The notes below the pieces were generated by a model that saw nothing but the letters and a program-made list of their open reading frames with translations, did no database searches and was not told the origin of the DNA. A stretch of DNA of 64,000 nt from Silene conica (Eukaryota; Streptophyta; Magnoliopsida; Caryophyllales; Caryophyllaceae), in contig CM055320.2 in assembly GCA_029255685.2 (NCBI GenBank), positions 43,435,910 through 43,499,909 of the forward strand. The letters run 5' to 3'. How positions within the stretch are numbered: the stretch's first letter is position 1; every line of letters begins with the position of its first letter. Below are positions 52,414 to 64,000 of the stretch, piece after piece. The translations under genes were made by a program, and so were the position numbers.

Positions 52414-55400
52414 GACCTTAACTTGTGAAACCAGAACCTTATTTCGTGAAATTTGGAATTAAAATGTTTGTTCAATCACGAAATGTTTAATTTCTTATTT
52501 TGTGAATCTTGGACCTTAATTTGTGAAACCGGAACATTATTTCGTGAAACTTGGACTTAAAATGTTTGTTCACTCACGAAATGTTTAATTTCTTATTTCA
52601 TGAATCTTGGACCTTAATTTGTGAAATCGGGACCTTATTTCGTGAAAGTTAGACTTAAAATGTTTGTTTGCTCACAAAATGGATAATTTCTTATTTCGTC
52701 AATTTCGGACCTTAATTTGTGAAACCGAAACCTTATTTCGTGAAACTTGTATTTAAAATGTTTGTTTACTTACGAAATATATATATAATTTCTTATTTCG
52801 CGAATCAAGGACCTTAATTTGTGAAACCGAAACCTTATTTCGTGAAACTTTGAATTAAAATGTTTGTTCACTCACAAAATGTTTAATTTCTTATTTCGTG
52901 AATCTTAGACCTTAATTCGTGAAACCGGGACCTTATTTCGTGAAACTTGGACTTAAAATATTTGTTTACTCACAAAATGTTTAATTTCTTATTTTGTGAA
53001 TCTTCGACCTTAATTTGTGAACTCGGGACCTTATTTCGTGAAACTTAGACTTAAAATGTTTGTTTGCTCACAAAATGGATAATTTCTTATTTCGTGAATT
53101 TCGGACCTTAATTTGTGAAACCAGAACCTTATTTCGTGAAATTTGGAATTAAAATGTTTGGTCAATCACGAAATGTTTAATTTCTTATTTTGTGGATCTT
53201 GGACCTTAATTTGTGAAACCGGAACTTTATTTCGTGAAACTTGGACTTAAAATGTTTGTTCACTCACGAAATGTTTAATTTCTTATTTCGTGAATCTTCG
53301 ACCTTAATTTGTGAAATCGGGACTTTATTTCGTGAAACTTAGACTTAAAATGTTTGTTTGCACACAAAATGGATAATTTCTTATTTCGTGAATTTCGGAC
53401 CTTAATTTGTGAAACCGAAACCTTATTTCGTGAAACTTGTATTTAAAATGTTTGTTTACTCACGAAATATATAATTTCTTATTTCGCGAATCAAGGACCA
53501 TAATTTGTGAAACCGAAACCTTATTTCGTGAAAATTTGAATTAAAATGTTTGTTCACTCACAAAATGTTTAATTTCTTATTTCGTGAATCTTGGACCTTA
53601 ATTCGTGAAACCGTGACCTTATTTCGTGAAACTTGGACATAAAATATTTGTTTTTACTCACAAAATGTTTAATTTCTTATTTTGTGAATCTTCGACCTTA
53701 ATTTGTGAACTCGGGACCTTATTTCGTGAAACTTAGACTTAAAATGTTTGTTTGCTCACAAAATAGATAATTTCTTATTTCTTGAATTTCGGACCTTAAC
53801 TTGTGAAACCAGAACCTTATTTCGTGAAATTTGGAATTAAAATGTTTGTTCAATCACGAAATGTTTAATTTCTTATTTTGTGAATCTTGGACCTTAATTT
53901 GTGAAACCGGAACATTATTTCGTGAAACTTGGACTTAAAATGTTTGTTCACTCACGAAATGTTTAATTTCTTATTTCATGAATCTTGGACCTTAATTTGT
54001 GAAATCGGGACCTTATTTCGTGAAAGTTAGACTTAAAATGTTTGTTTGCTTACAAAATGGATAATTTCTTATTTCGTCAATTTCGGACCTTAATTTGTGA
54101 AACCGAAACCTTATTTCGTGAAACTTGTATTTAAAATGTTTGTTTACTTACGAAATATATAATTTCTTATTTCGCGAATCAAGGACCTTAATTTGTGAAA
54201 CTGAAACCTTATTTCGTGAAACTTTGAATTAAAATGTTTGTTCACTCACAAAATGTTTAATTTCTTATTTCGTGAATCTTGGACCTTAATTCGTGAAACC
54301 GTGACCTTATTTCGTGAAACTTGGACATAAAATATTTGTTTTTACTCACAAAATGTTTAATTTCTTATTTTGTGAATCTTCGACCTTAATTTGTGAACTC
54401 GGGACCTTATTTCGTGAAACTTAGACTTAAAATGTTTGTTTGCTCACAAAATAGATAATTTCTTATTTCTTGAATTTCTGACCTTAACTTGTGAAACCAG
54501 AACCTTATTTCGTGAAATTTGGAATTAAAATGTTTGTTCAATCACGAAATGTTTAATTTCTTATTTTGTGAATCTTGGACCTTAATTTGTGAAACCGGAA
54601 CATTATTTCGTGAAACTTGGACTTAAAATGTTTGTTCACTCACGAAATGTTTAATTTCTTATTTCATGAATCTTGGACCTTAATTTGTGAAATCGGGACC
54701 TTATTTCGTGAAAGTTAGACTTAAAATGTTTGTTTGCTCACAAAATGGATAATTTCTTATTTCGTCAATTTCGGACCTTAATTTGTGAAACCGAAACCTT
54801 ATTTCGTGAAACTTGTATTTAAAATGTTTGTTTACTTACGAAATATATATATAATTTCTTATTTCGCGAATCAAGGACCTTAATTTGTGAAACCGAAACC
54901 TTATTTCGTGAAACTTTGAATTAAAATGTTTGTTCACTCACAAAATGTTTAATTTCTTATTTCGTGAATCTTAGACCTTAATTCGTGAAACCGGGACCTT
55001 ATTTCGTGAAACTTGGACTTAAAATATTTGTTTACTCACAAAATGTTTAATTTCTTATTTTGTGAATCTTCGACCTTAATTTGTGAACTCGGGACCTTAT
55101 TTCGTGAAACTTAGACTTAAAATGTTTGTTTGCTCACAAAATGGATAATTTCTTATTTCGTGAATTTCGGACCTTAATTTGTGAAACCAGAACCTTATTT
55201 CGTGAAATTTGGAATTAAAATGTTTGGTCAATCACGAAATGTTTAATTTCTTATTTTGTGGATCTTGGACCTTAATTTGTGAAACCGGAACTTTATTTCG
55301 TGAAACTTGGACTTAAAATGTTTGTTCACTCACGAAATGTTTAATTTCTTATTTCGTGAATCTTCGACCTTAATTTGTGAAATCGGGACTTTATTTCGTG

Positions 55401-57925
55401 AAACTTAGACTTAAAATGTTTGTTTGCACACAAAATGGATAATTTCTTATTTCGTGAATTTCGGACCTTAATTTGTGAAACCGAAACCTTATTTCGTGAA
55501 ACTTGTATTTAAAATGTTTGTTTACTCACGAAATATATAATTTCTTATTTCGCGAATCAAGGACCATAATTTGTGAAACCGAAACCTTATTTCGTGAAAA
55601 TTTGAATTAAAATGTTTGTTCACTCACAAAATGTTTAATTTCTTATTTCGTGAATCTTGGACCTTAATTCGTGAAACCGTGACCTTATTTCGTGAAACTT
55701 GGACATAAAATATTTGTTTTTACTCACAAAATGTTTAATTTCTTATTTTGTGAATCTTCGACCTTAATTTGTGAACTCGGGACCTTATTTCGTGAAACTT
55801 AGACTTAAAATGTTTGTTTGCTCAAAAAATAGATAATTTCTTATTTCTTGAATTTCGGACCTTAACTTGTGAAACCAGAACCTTATTTCGTGAAATTTGG
55901 AATTAAAATGTTTGTTCAATCACGAAATGTTTAATTTCTTATTTTGTGAATCTTGGACCTTAATTTGTGAAACCGGAACATTATTTCGTGAAACTTGGAC
56001 TTAAAATGTTTGTTCACTCACGAAATGTTTAATTTCTTATTTCATGAATCTTGGACCTTAATTTGTGAAATCGGGACCTTATTTCGTGAAAGTTAGACTT
56101 AAAATGTTTGTTTGCTTACAAAATGGATAATTTCTTATTTCGTCAATTTCGGACCTTAATTTGTGAAACCGAAACCTTATTTCGTGAAACTTGTATTTAA
56201 AATGTTTGTTTACTTGCGAAATATATATATAATTTCTTATTTCGCGAATCAAGGACCTTAATTTGTAAAACCGAAACCTTATTTCGTGAAACTTTGAATT
56301 AAAATGTTTGTTCACTCACAAAATGTTTAATTTCTTATTTCGTGAATCTTGGACCTTAATTCATGAAACCGTGACCTTATTTCGTGAAACTTGGACTTAA
56401 AATATTTGTTTACTCACAAAATGTTTAATTTCTTATTTTGTGAATCTTCGACCTTAATTTGTGAACTCGGGACCTTATTTCGTGAAACTTAGACTTAAAA
56501 TGTTTGTTTGCTCACAAAATGGATAATTTCTTATTTCGTGAATTTCGGACCTTAATTTGTGAAACCAGAACCTTATTTCGTGAAATTTGGAATTAAAGTG
56601 TTTGGTCAATCACGAAATGTTTAATTTCTTATTTTGTGGATCTTGGACCTTAATTTGTGAAACCGGAACTTTATTTCGTGAAACTTGGACTTAAAATGTT
56701 TGTTCACTCACGAAATGTTTAATTTCTTATTTCGTGAATCTTCGACCTTAATTTGTGAAATCGGGACTTTATTTCGTGAAACTTAGACTTAAAATGTTTG
56801 TTTGCACACAAAATGGATAATTTCTTATTTCGTGAATTTCGGACCTTAATTTGTGAAACCGAAACCTTATTTCGTGAAACTTGTATTTAAAATGTTTGTT
56901 TACTCACGAAATATATAATTTCTTATTTCGCGAATCAAGGACCATAATTTGTGAAACTGAAACCTTATTTCGTGAAAATTTGAATTAAAATGTTTGTTCA
57001 CTCACAAAATGTTTAATTTCTTATTTCGTGAATCTTGGACCTTAATTCGTGAAACCGTGACCTTATTTCGTGAAACTTGGACATAAAATATTTGTTTTTA
57101 CTCACAAAATGTTTAATTTCTTATTTTGTGAATCTTCGACCTTAATTTGTGAACTCGGGACCTTATTTCGTGAAACTTAGACTTAAAATGTTTGTTTGCT
57201 CACAAAATAGATAATTTCTTATTTCTTGAATTTCGGACCTTAACTTGTGAAACCAGAACCTTATTTCGTGAAATTTGGAATTAAAATGTTTGTTCAATCA
57301 CGAAATGTTTAATTTCTTATTTTGTGAATCTTGGACCTTAATTTGTGAAACCGGAACATTATTTCGTGAAACTTGGACTTAAAATGTTTGTTCACTCACG
57401 AAATGTTTAATTTCTTATTTCATGAATCTTGGACCTTAATTTGTGAAATCGGGACCTTATTTCGTGAAAGTTAGACTTAAAATGTTTGTTTGCTTACAAA
57501 ATGGATAATTTCTTATTTCGTCAATTTCGGACCTTAATTTGTGAAACCGAAACCTTATTTCGTGAAACTTGTATTTAAAATGTTTGTTTACTTACGAAAT
57601 ATATATATAATTTCTTATTTCGCGAATCAAGGACCTTAATTTGTAAAACCGAAACCTTATTTCGTGAAACTTTGAATTAAAATGTTTGTTCACTCACAAA
57701 ATGTTTAATTTCTTATTTCGTGAATCTTGGACCTTAATTCATGAAACCGTGACCTTATTTCGTGAAACTTGGACTTAAAATATTTGTTTACTCACAAAAT
57801 GTTTAATTTCTTATTTTGTGAATCTTCGACCTTAATTTGTGAACTCGGGACCTTATTTCGTGAAACTTAGACTTAAAATGTTTGTTTGCTCACAAAATGG
57901 ATAATTTCTTATTTCGTGAATTTCG
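52414..57925. repeat. Alternating 7-mers forming 1378-bp 14-mers, right of the LINE
   Basis: Eight 7-mers start at 52414, 53104, 53792, 54480, 55170, 55858, 56548 and 57236, with spacings of 688 and 690 bp. Type 1 has A with CCTTAACTTG, B with GGAACATTATT, C with CGTCAATTTCGG and usually D with TATATATA. Type 2 has A with TTTGGTCAATCAC, D/E junction GGACCATAATT and F with GGACATAAAAT. They alternate, giving 1378 bp between 54480, 55858 and 57236; 53792 is an extra type-1 copy without the TA expansion. The same pair is present left of the LINE at 34090-36845. Confidence 0.75.
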
Positions 57926-60900
57926 GACCTTAATTTGTGAAACCAGAACCTTATTTCGTGAAATTTGGAATTAAAATGTTTGGTCAATCACGAAATGTTT
58001 AATTTCTTATTTTGTGGATCTTGGACCTTAATTTGTGAAACCGGAACTTTATTTCGTGAAACTTGGACTTAAAATGTTTGTTCACTCACGAAATGTTTAA
58101 TTTCTTATTTCGTGCATCTTGGACCTTAATTTGTGAAATCGGGACCTTAATTCGTGAAACTTAGACTTAAAATGTTTGTTTGCACACAAAATAGATAATT
58201 TCTTATTTCGTGAATTTCGGACCTTAATTTGTGAAACCGAAACCTTATTTCGTGAAACTTGTATTTAAAATGTTTGTTTACTCACGAAATATATAATTTC
58301 TTATTTCGCGAATCAAGGACCTTAATTTGTGAAACCGAAACCTTATTTCGTGAAAATTTGAATTAAAATGTTTGTTCACTCACAAAATGTTTAATTTCTT
58401 ATTTCGTGAATCTTGGACCTTAATTCGTTAAACCGGGACCGTATTTCGTGAAACTTGGACTTAAAATATTTGTTTACTCACAAAATGTTTAATTTCTTAT
58501 TTTGTGAATCTTCGACCTTAATTTGTGAACTCGGGACCTTATTTCGTGAAACTTAGACTTAAAATGTTTGTTTGCTCACAAAATGGATAATTTCTTATTT
58601 CGTGAATTTCGGACCTTAATTTGTGAAACCAGAACCTTATTTCGTGTAATTTGGAATTAAAATGTTTGTTCAATCACGAAATGTTTAATTTCTTATATTG
58701 CGGATCTTGGACCTTAATTTGTGAAACCGGAACTTTATTTCGTGAAACTTGGACTTAAAATGTTTGTTCACTCACGAAATGTTTAATTTCTTATTTCGTG
58801 CATCTTGGACCTTAATTTGTGAAATCGGGACCTTATTTCGTGAAACTTAGACTTAAAATGTTTGTTTGCACACAAAATAGATAATTTCTTATTTCGTGAA
58901 TTTCGGACCTTAATTTGTGAAACCGAAACCTTATTTCGTGAAACTTGTATTTAAAATGTTTGTTTACTCACGAAATATATAATTTCTTATTTCGCGAATC
59001 AAGGACCTTAATTTGTGAAACCGAAACCTTATTTCGTGAAAATTTGAATTAAAATGTTTGTTCACTCACAAAATGTTTAATTTCTTATTTCGTGAATCTT
59101 GGACCTTAATTCGTTAAACCGGGACCGTATTTCGTGAAACTTGGACTTAAAATATTTGTTTACTCACAAAATGTTTAATTTCTTATTTTGTGAATCTTCG
59201 ACCTTAATTTGTGAACTCGGGACCTTATTTCGTGAAACTTAGACTTAAAATGTTTGTTTGCTCACAAAATGGATAATTTCTTATTTCGTGAATTTCGGAC
59301 CTTAATTTGTGAAACCAGAACCTTATTTCGTGTAATTTGGAATTAAAATGTTTGTTCAATCACGAAATGTTTAATTTCTTATATTGCGGATCTTGGACCT
59401 TAATTTGTGAAACCGGAACTTTATTTCGTGAAACTTGGACTTAAAATGTTTGTTCACTCACGAAATGTTTAATTTCTTATTTCGTGAATCTTCGACCGTA
59501 ATTTGTGAAATCGGGACTTTATTTCGTGAAACTTAGACTTAAAATGTTTGTTTGCACACAAAATGGATAATTTCTTATTTCGTGAATTTCGGACCTTAAT
59601 TTGTGAAAGCGAAACCTTATTTCGTGAAACTTGTATTTAAAATGTTTGTTTACTCACGAAATATATAATTTCTTATTTCGCGAATCAAGGACCTTAATTT
59701 GTGAAACCGAAACCTTATTTCGTGAAAATTTGAATTAAAATGTTTGTTCACTCACAAAATGTTTAATTTCTTATTTCGTGAATCTTGGACCTTAATTCGT
59801 GAAACCGGGACCTTATTTCGTGAAACTTGGACTTAAAATATTTGTTTACTCACAAAATGTTTAATTTCTTATTTTGTGAATCTTCGACCTTAATTTGTGA
59901 ACTCGGGACCTTATTTCGTGAAACTTAGACTTAAAATGTTTGTTTGCTCACAAAATGGATAATTTCTTATTTCGTGAATTTCGGACCTTAATTTGTGAAA
60001 CCAGAACCTTATTTCGTGTAATTTGGAATTAAAATGTTTGTTCAATCACGAAATGTTTAATTTCTTATATTGCGGATCTTGGACCTTAATTTGTGAAACC
60101 GGAACTTTATTTCGTGAAACTTGGACTTAAAATGTTTGTTCACTCACGAAATGTTTAATTTCTTATTTCGTGCATCTTGGACCTTAATTTGTGAAATCGG
60201 GACCTTAATTCGTGAAACTTAGACTTAAAATGTTTGTTTGCACACAAAATAGATAATTTCTTATTTCGTGAATTTCGGACCTTAATTTGTGAAACCGAAA
60301 CCTTATTTCGTGAAACTTGTATTTAAAATGTTTGTTTACTCACGAAATATATAATTTCTTATTTCGCGAATCAAGGACCTTAATTTGTGAAACCGAAACC
60401 TTATTTCGTGAAAATTTGAATTAAAATGTTTGTTCACTCACAAAATGTTTAATTTCTTATTTCGTGAATCTTGGACCTTAATTCGTTAAACCGGGACCGT
60501 ATTTCGTGAAACTTGGACTTAAAATATTTGTTTACTCACAAAATGTTTAATTTCTTATTTTGTGAATCTTCGACCTTAATTTGTGAACTCGGGACCTTAT
60601 TTCGTGAAACTTAGACTTAAAATGTTTGTTTGCTCACAAAATGGATAATTTCTTATTTCGTGAATTTCGGACCTTAATTTGTGAAACCAGAACCTTATTT
60701 CGTGTAATTTGGAATTAAAATGTTTGTTCAATCACGAAATGTTTAATTTCTTATATTGCGGATCTTGGACCTTAATTTGTGAAACCGGAACTTTATTTCG
60801 TGAAACTTGGACTTAAAATGTTTGTTCACTCACGAAATGTTTAATTTCTTATTTCGTGCATCTTGGACCTTAATTTGTGAAATCGGGACCTTATTTCGTG

Positions 60901-63900
60901 AAACTTAGACTTAAAATGTTTGTTTGCACACAAAATAGATAATTTCTTATTTCGTGAATTTCGGACCTTAATTTGTGAAACCGAAACCTTATTTCGTGAA
61001 ACTTGTATTTAAAATGTTTGTTTACTCACGAAATATATAATTTCTTATTTCGCGAATCAAGGACCTTAATTTGTGAAACCGAAACCTTATTTCGTGAAAA
61101 TTTGAATTAAAATGTTTGTTCACTCACAAAATGTTTAATTTCTTATTTCGTGAATCTTGGACCTTAATTCGTTAAACCGGGACCGTATTTCGTGAAACTT
61201 GGACTTAAAATATTTGTTTACTCACAAAATGTTTAATTTCTTATTTTGTGAATCTTCGACCTTAATTTGTGAACTCGGGACCTTATTTCGTGAAACTTAG
61301 ACTTAAAATGTTTGTTTGCTCACAAAATGGATAATTTCTTATTTCGTGAATTTCGGACCTTAATTTGTGAAACCAGAACCTTATTTCGTGTAATTTGGAA
61401 TTAAAATGTTTGTTCAATCACGAAATGTTTAATTTCTTATATTGCGGATCTTGGACCTTAATTTGTGAAACCGGAACTTTATTTCGTGAAACTTGGACTT
61501 AAAATGTTTGTTCACTCACGAAATGTTTAATTTCTTATTTCGTGAATCTTCGACCGTAATTTGTGAAATCGGGACTTTATTTCGTGAAACTTAGACTTAA
61601 AATGTTTGTTTGCACACAAAATGGATAATTTCTTATTTCGTGAATTTCGGACCTTAATTTGTGAAAGCGAAACCTTATTTCGTGAAACTTGTATTTAAAA
61701 TGTTTGTTTACTCACGAAATATATAATTTCTTATTTCGCGAATCAAGGACCTTAATTTGTGAAACCGAAACCTTATTTCGTGAAAATTTGAATTAAAATG
61801 TTTGTTCACTCACAAAATGTTTAATTTCTTATTTCGTGAATCTTGGACCTTAATTCGTGAAACCGGGACCTTATTTCGTGAAACTTGGACTTAAAATATT
61901 TGTTTACTCACAAAATGTTTAATTTCTTATTTTGTGAATCTTCGACCTTAATTTGTGAACTCGGGACCTTATTTCGTGAAACTTAGACTTAAAATGTTTG
62001 TTTGCTCACAAAATGGATAATTTCTTATTTCGTGAATTTCGGACCTTAATTTGTGAAACCAGAACCTTATTTCGTGTAATTTGGAATTAAAATGTTTGTT
62101 CAATCACGAAATGTTTAATTTCTTATATTGCGGATCTTGGACCTTAATTTGTGAAACCGGAACTTTATTTCGTGAAACTTGGACTTAAAATGTTTGTTCA
62201 CTCACGAAATGTTTAATTTCTTATTTCGTGCATCTTGGACCTTAATTTGTGAAATCGGGACCTTAATTCGTGAAACTTAGACTTAAAATGTTTGTTTGCA
62301 CACAAAATAGATAATTTCTTATTTCGTGAATTTCGGACCTTAATTTGTGAAACCGAAACCTTATTTCGTGAAACTTGTATTTAAAATGTTTGTTTACTCA
62401 CGAAATATATAATTTCTTATTTCGCGAATCAAGGACCTTAATTTGTGAAACCGAAACCTTATTTCGTGAAAATTTGAATTAAAATGTTTGTTCACTCACA
62501 AAATGTTTAATTTCTTATTTCGTGAATCTTGGACCTTAATTCGTTAAACCGGGACCGTATTTCGTGAAACTTGGACTTAAAATATTTGTTTACTCACAAA
62601 ATGTTTAATTTCTTATTTTGTGAATCTTCGACCTTAATTTGTGAACTCGGGACCTTATTTCGTGAAACTTAGACTTAAAATGTTTGTTTGCTCACAAAAT
62701 GGATAATTTCTTATTTCGTGAATTTCGGACCTTAATTTGTGAAACCAGAACCTTATTTCGTGTAATTTGGAATTAAAATGTTTGTTCAATCACGAAATGT
62801 TTAATTTCTTATATTGCGGATCTTGGACCTTAATTTGTGAAACCGGAACTTTATTTCGTGAAACTTGGACTTAAAATGTTTGTTCACTCACGAAATGTTT
62901 AATTTCTTATTTCGTGAATCTTCGACCGTAATTTGTGAAATCGGGACTTTATTTCGTGAAACTTAGACTTAAAATGTTTGTTTGCACACAAAATGGATAA
63001 TTTCTTATTTCGTGAATTTCGGACCTTAATTTGTGAAAGCGAAACCTTATTTCGTGAAACTTGTATTTAAAATGTTTGTTTACTCACGAAATATATAATT
63101 TCTTATTTCGCGAATCAAGGACCTTAATTTGTGAAACCGAAACCTTATTTCGTGAAAATTTGAATTAAAATGTTTGTTCACTCACAAAATGTTTAATTTC
63201 TTATTTCGTGAATCTTGGACCTTAATTCGTGAAACCGGGACCTTATTTCGTGAAACTTGGACTTAAAATATTTGTTTACTCACAAAATGTTTAATTTCTT
63301 ATTTTGTGAATCTTCGACCTTAATTTGTGAACTCGGGACCTTATTTCGTGAAACTTAGACTTAAAATGTTTGTTTGCTCACAAAATGGATAATTTCTTAT
63401 TTCGTGAATTTCGGACCTTAATTTGTGAAACCAGAACCTTATTTCGTGTAATTTGGAATTAAAATGTTTGTTCAATCACGAAATGTTTAATTTCTTATAT
63501 TGCGGATCTTGGACCTTAATTTGTGAAACCGGAACTTTATTTCGTGAAACTTGGACTTAAAATGTTTGTTCACTCACGAAATGTTTAATTTCTTATTTCG
63601 TGCATCTTGGACCTTAATTTGTGAAATCGGGACCTTAATTCGTGAAACTTAGACTTAAAATGTTTGTTTGCACACAAAATAGATAATTTCTTATTTCGTG
63701 AATTTCGGACCTTAATTTGTGAAACCGAAACCTTATTTCGTGAAACTTGTATTTAAAATGTTTGTTTACTCACGAAATATATAATTTCTTATTTCGCGAA
63801 TCAAGGACCTTAATTTGTGAAACCGAAACCTTATTTCGTGAAAATTTGAATTAAAATGTTTGTTCACTCACAAAATGTTTAATTTCTTATTTCGTGAATC

Positions 63901-64000
63901 TTGGACCTTAATTCGTTAAACCGGGACCGTATTTCGTGAAACTTGGACTTAAAATATTTGTTTACTCACAAAATGTTTAATTTCTTATTTTGTGAATCTT
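57926..64000. repeat. Strict 686-bp HOR lattice with three alternating variants
   Basis: A starts fall every 686 bp exactly: 57926, 58612, 59298, 59984, 60670, 61356, 62042, 62728, 63414. Three variants can be told apart in the B-C region: P with GGGACCTTAATTCG (58143, 60201, 62259, 63631), Q with GGGACCTTATTTCG after GTGCATCTTGG, and R with CGACCGTAATTTG and AAAGCGAAACC (59494, 61552, 62924). Order is P-Q-R-P-Q-R-P-R-P. The A monomers here from 58612 on have CGTGTAATTTGG and a TATATTGCGGATC end, absent from the first part of the window. Confidence 0.85.

Larger units (their letters stand above)
49236..64000. repeat. Satellite array, right part: same 98-bp monomer family
   Basis: The array resumes mid-monomer (base 57 of an F monomer) right after the LINE's second target-site duplication, then continues G (49278), A (49376), and so on. 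A-type starts read at 49376, 50062, 50747, 51334, 52414, 53104, 53792, 54480, 55170, 55858, 56548, 57236, 57926, 58612, 59298, 59984, 60670, 61356, 62042, 62728 and 63414. Spacings are 685-690 bp, except 50747-51334 (587, a fused A/B monomer) and 51334-52414 (1080, an extra D-E-F-G). From 57926 on, spacing is exactly 686 bp. No gene is seen. The array runs off the right edge. Confidence 0.97.

Noticed and set aside
56079-56315. Open frame of 78 codons on the minus strand within satellite
   Set aside because: Its residues repeat with the monomer (NKHFNSKFHEIRFRF-like blocks). It is a chance opening in one HOR variant and is closed in the other copies.
57926-64000. 686 bp as four nucleosome lengths of about 171 bp
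   Set aside because: The 98-bp monomer itself does not fit nucleosome spacing, and the agreement is arithmetic only. No positioning signal can be shown here.

Overview
The window is almost entirely one satellite DNA array from a plant nuclear genome, with a single non-LTR retrotransposon (LINE) inserted in it on the minus strand. The plant assignment rests on the LINE: its first ORF has a DUF4283 RRM-like domain followed by a CCHC zinc knuckle, and its second ORF has an AP endonuclease, a reverse transcriptase and a zf-RVT domain, a layout typical of angiosperm L1-clade elements. The protein style reminds me of Caryophyllales LINEs, but that is weak recall. I found no host gene, tRNA, rRNA or CRISPR array.

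Layout. Positions 1-44545 and 49236-64000 are satellite. The monomer is 98 bp, about 31% GC in the one copy I counted. Seven diagnostic monomer types, here called A to G, follow one another in fixed order to make a higher-order repeat (HOR) of 686 bp (7 x 98), or 688-690 bp where type F or D carries small insertions. The array reaches both window edges, so its true ends are not seen.

Internal history. The 7-mer looks like an older 4-mer: A resembles E, B resembles F and C resembles G, while D has no partner. Most register breaks I located (E to B, G to D, C to A, C to E) join exactly these equivalent types. On top of this lie larger duplications: offsets of 3831, 4817, 9922 and 13752 bp in the left third, a 2359-bp 24-mer at 20924-25641, 1378-bp 14-mers on both sides of the LINE, and a strict 686-bp lattice from 57926 to the right edge in which variants follow a 2058-bp or 1372-bp rhythm.

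The LINE (44546-49223, 4678 bp) is full length, with a short poly(A) and a 12-bp target-site duplication. Removing it plus one duplication copy restores a 98-bp F monomer and a 686-bp HOR exactly. It is dead: ORF1 has one in-frame TAG just before the zinc knuckle, and ORF2 has a frameshift near 46722-46754 and a TAA at 46077-46079 in the conserved RQGDP block.

No new multi-gene system is present. The points most worth following are the 4-phase rule of register changes, the hairpin whose arms differ only at a CpG, and the identical HOR subfamilies on both sides of a single, unduplicated LINE.
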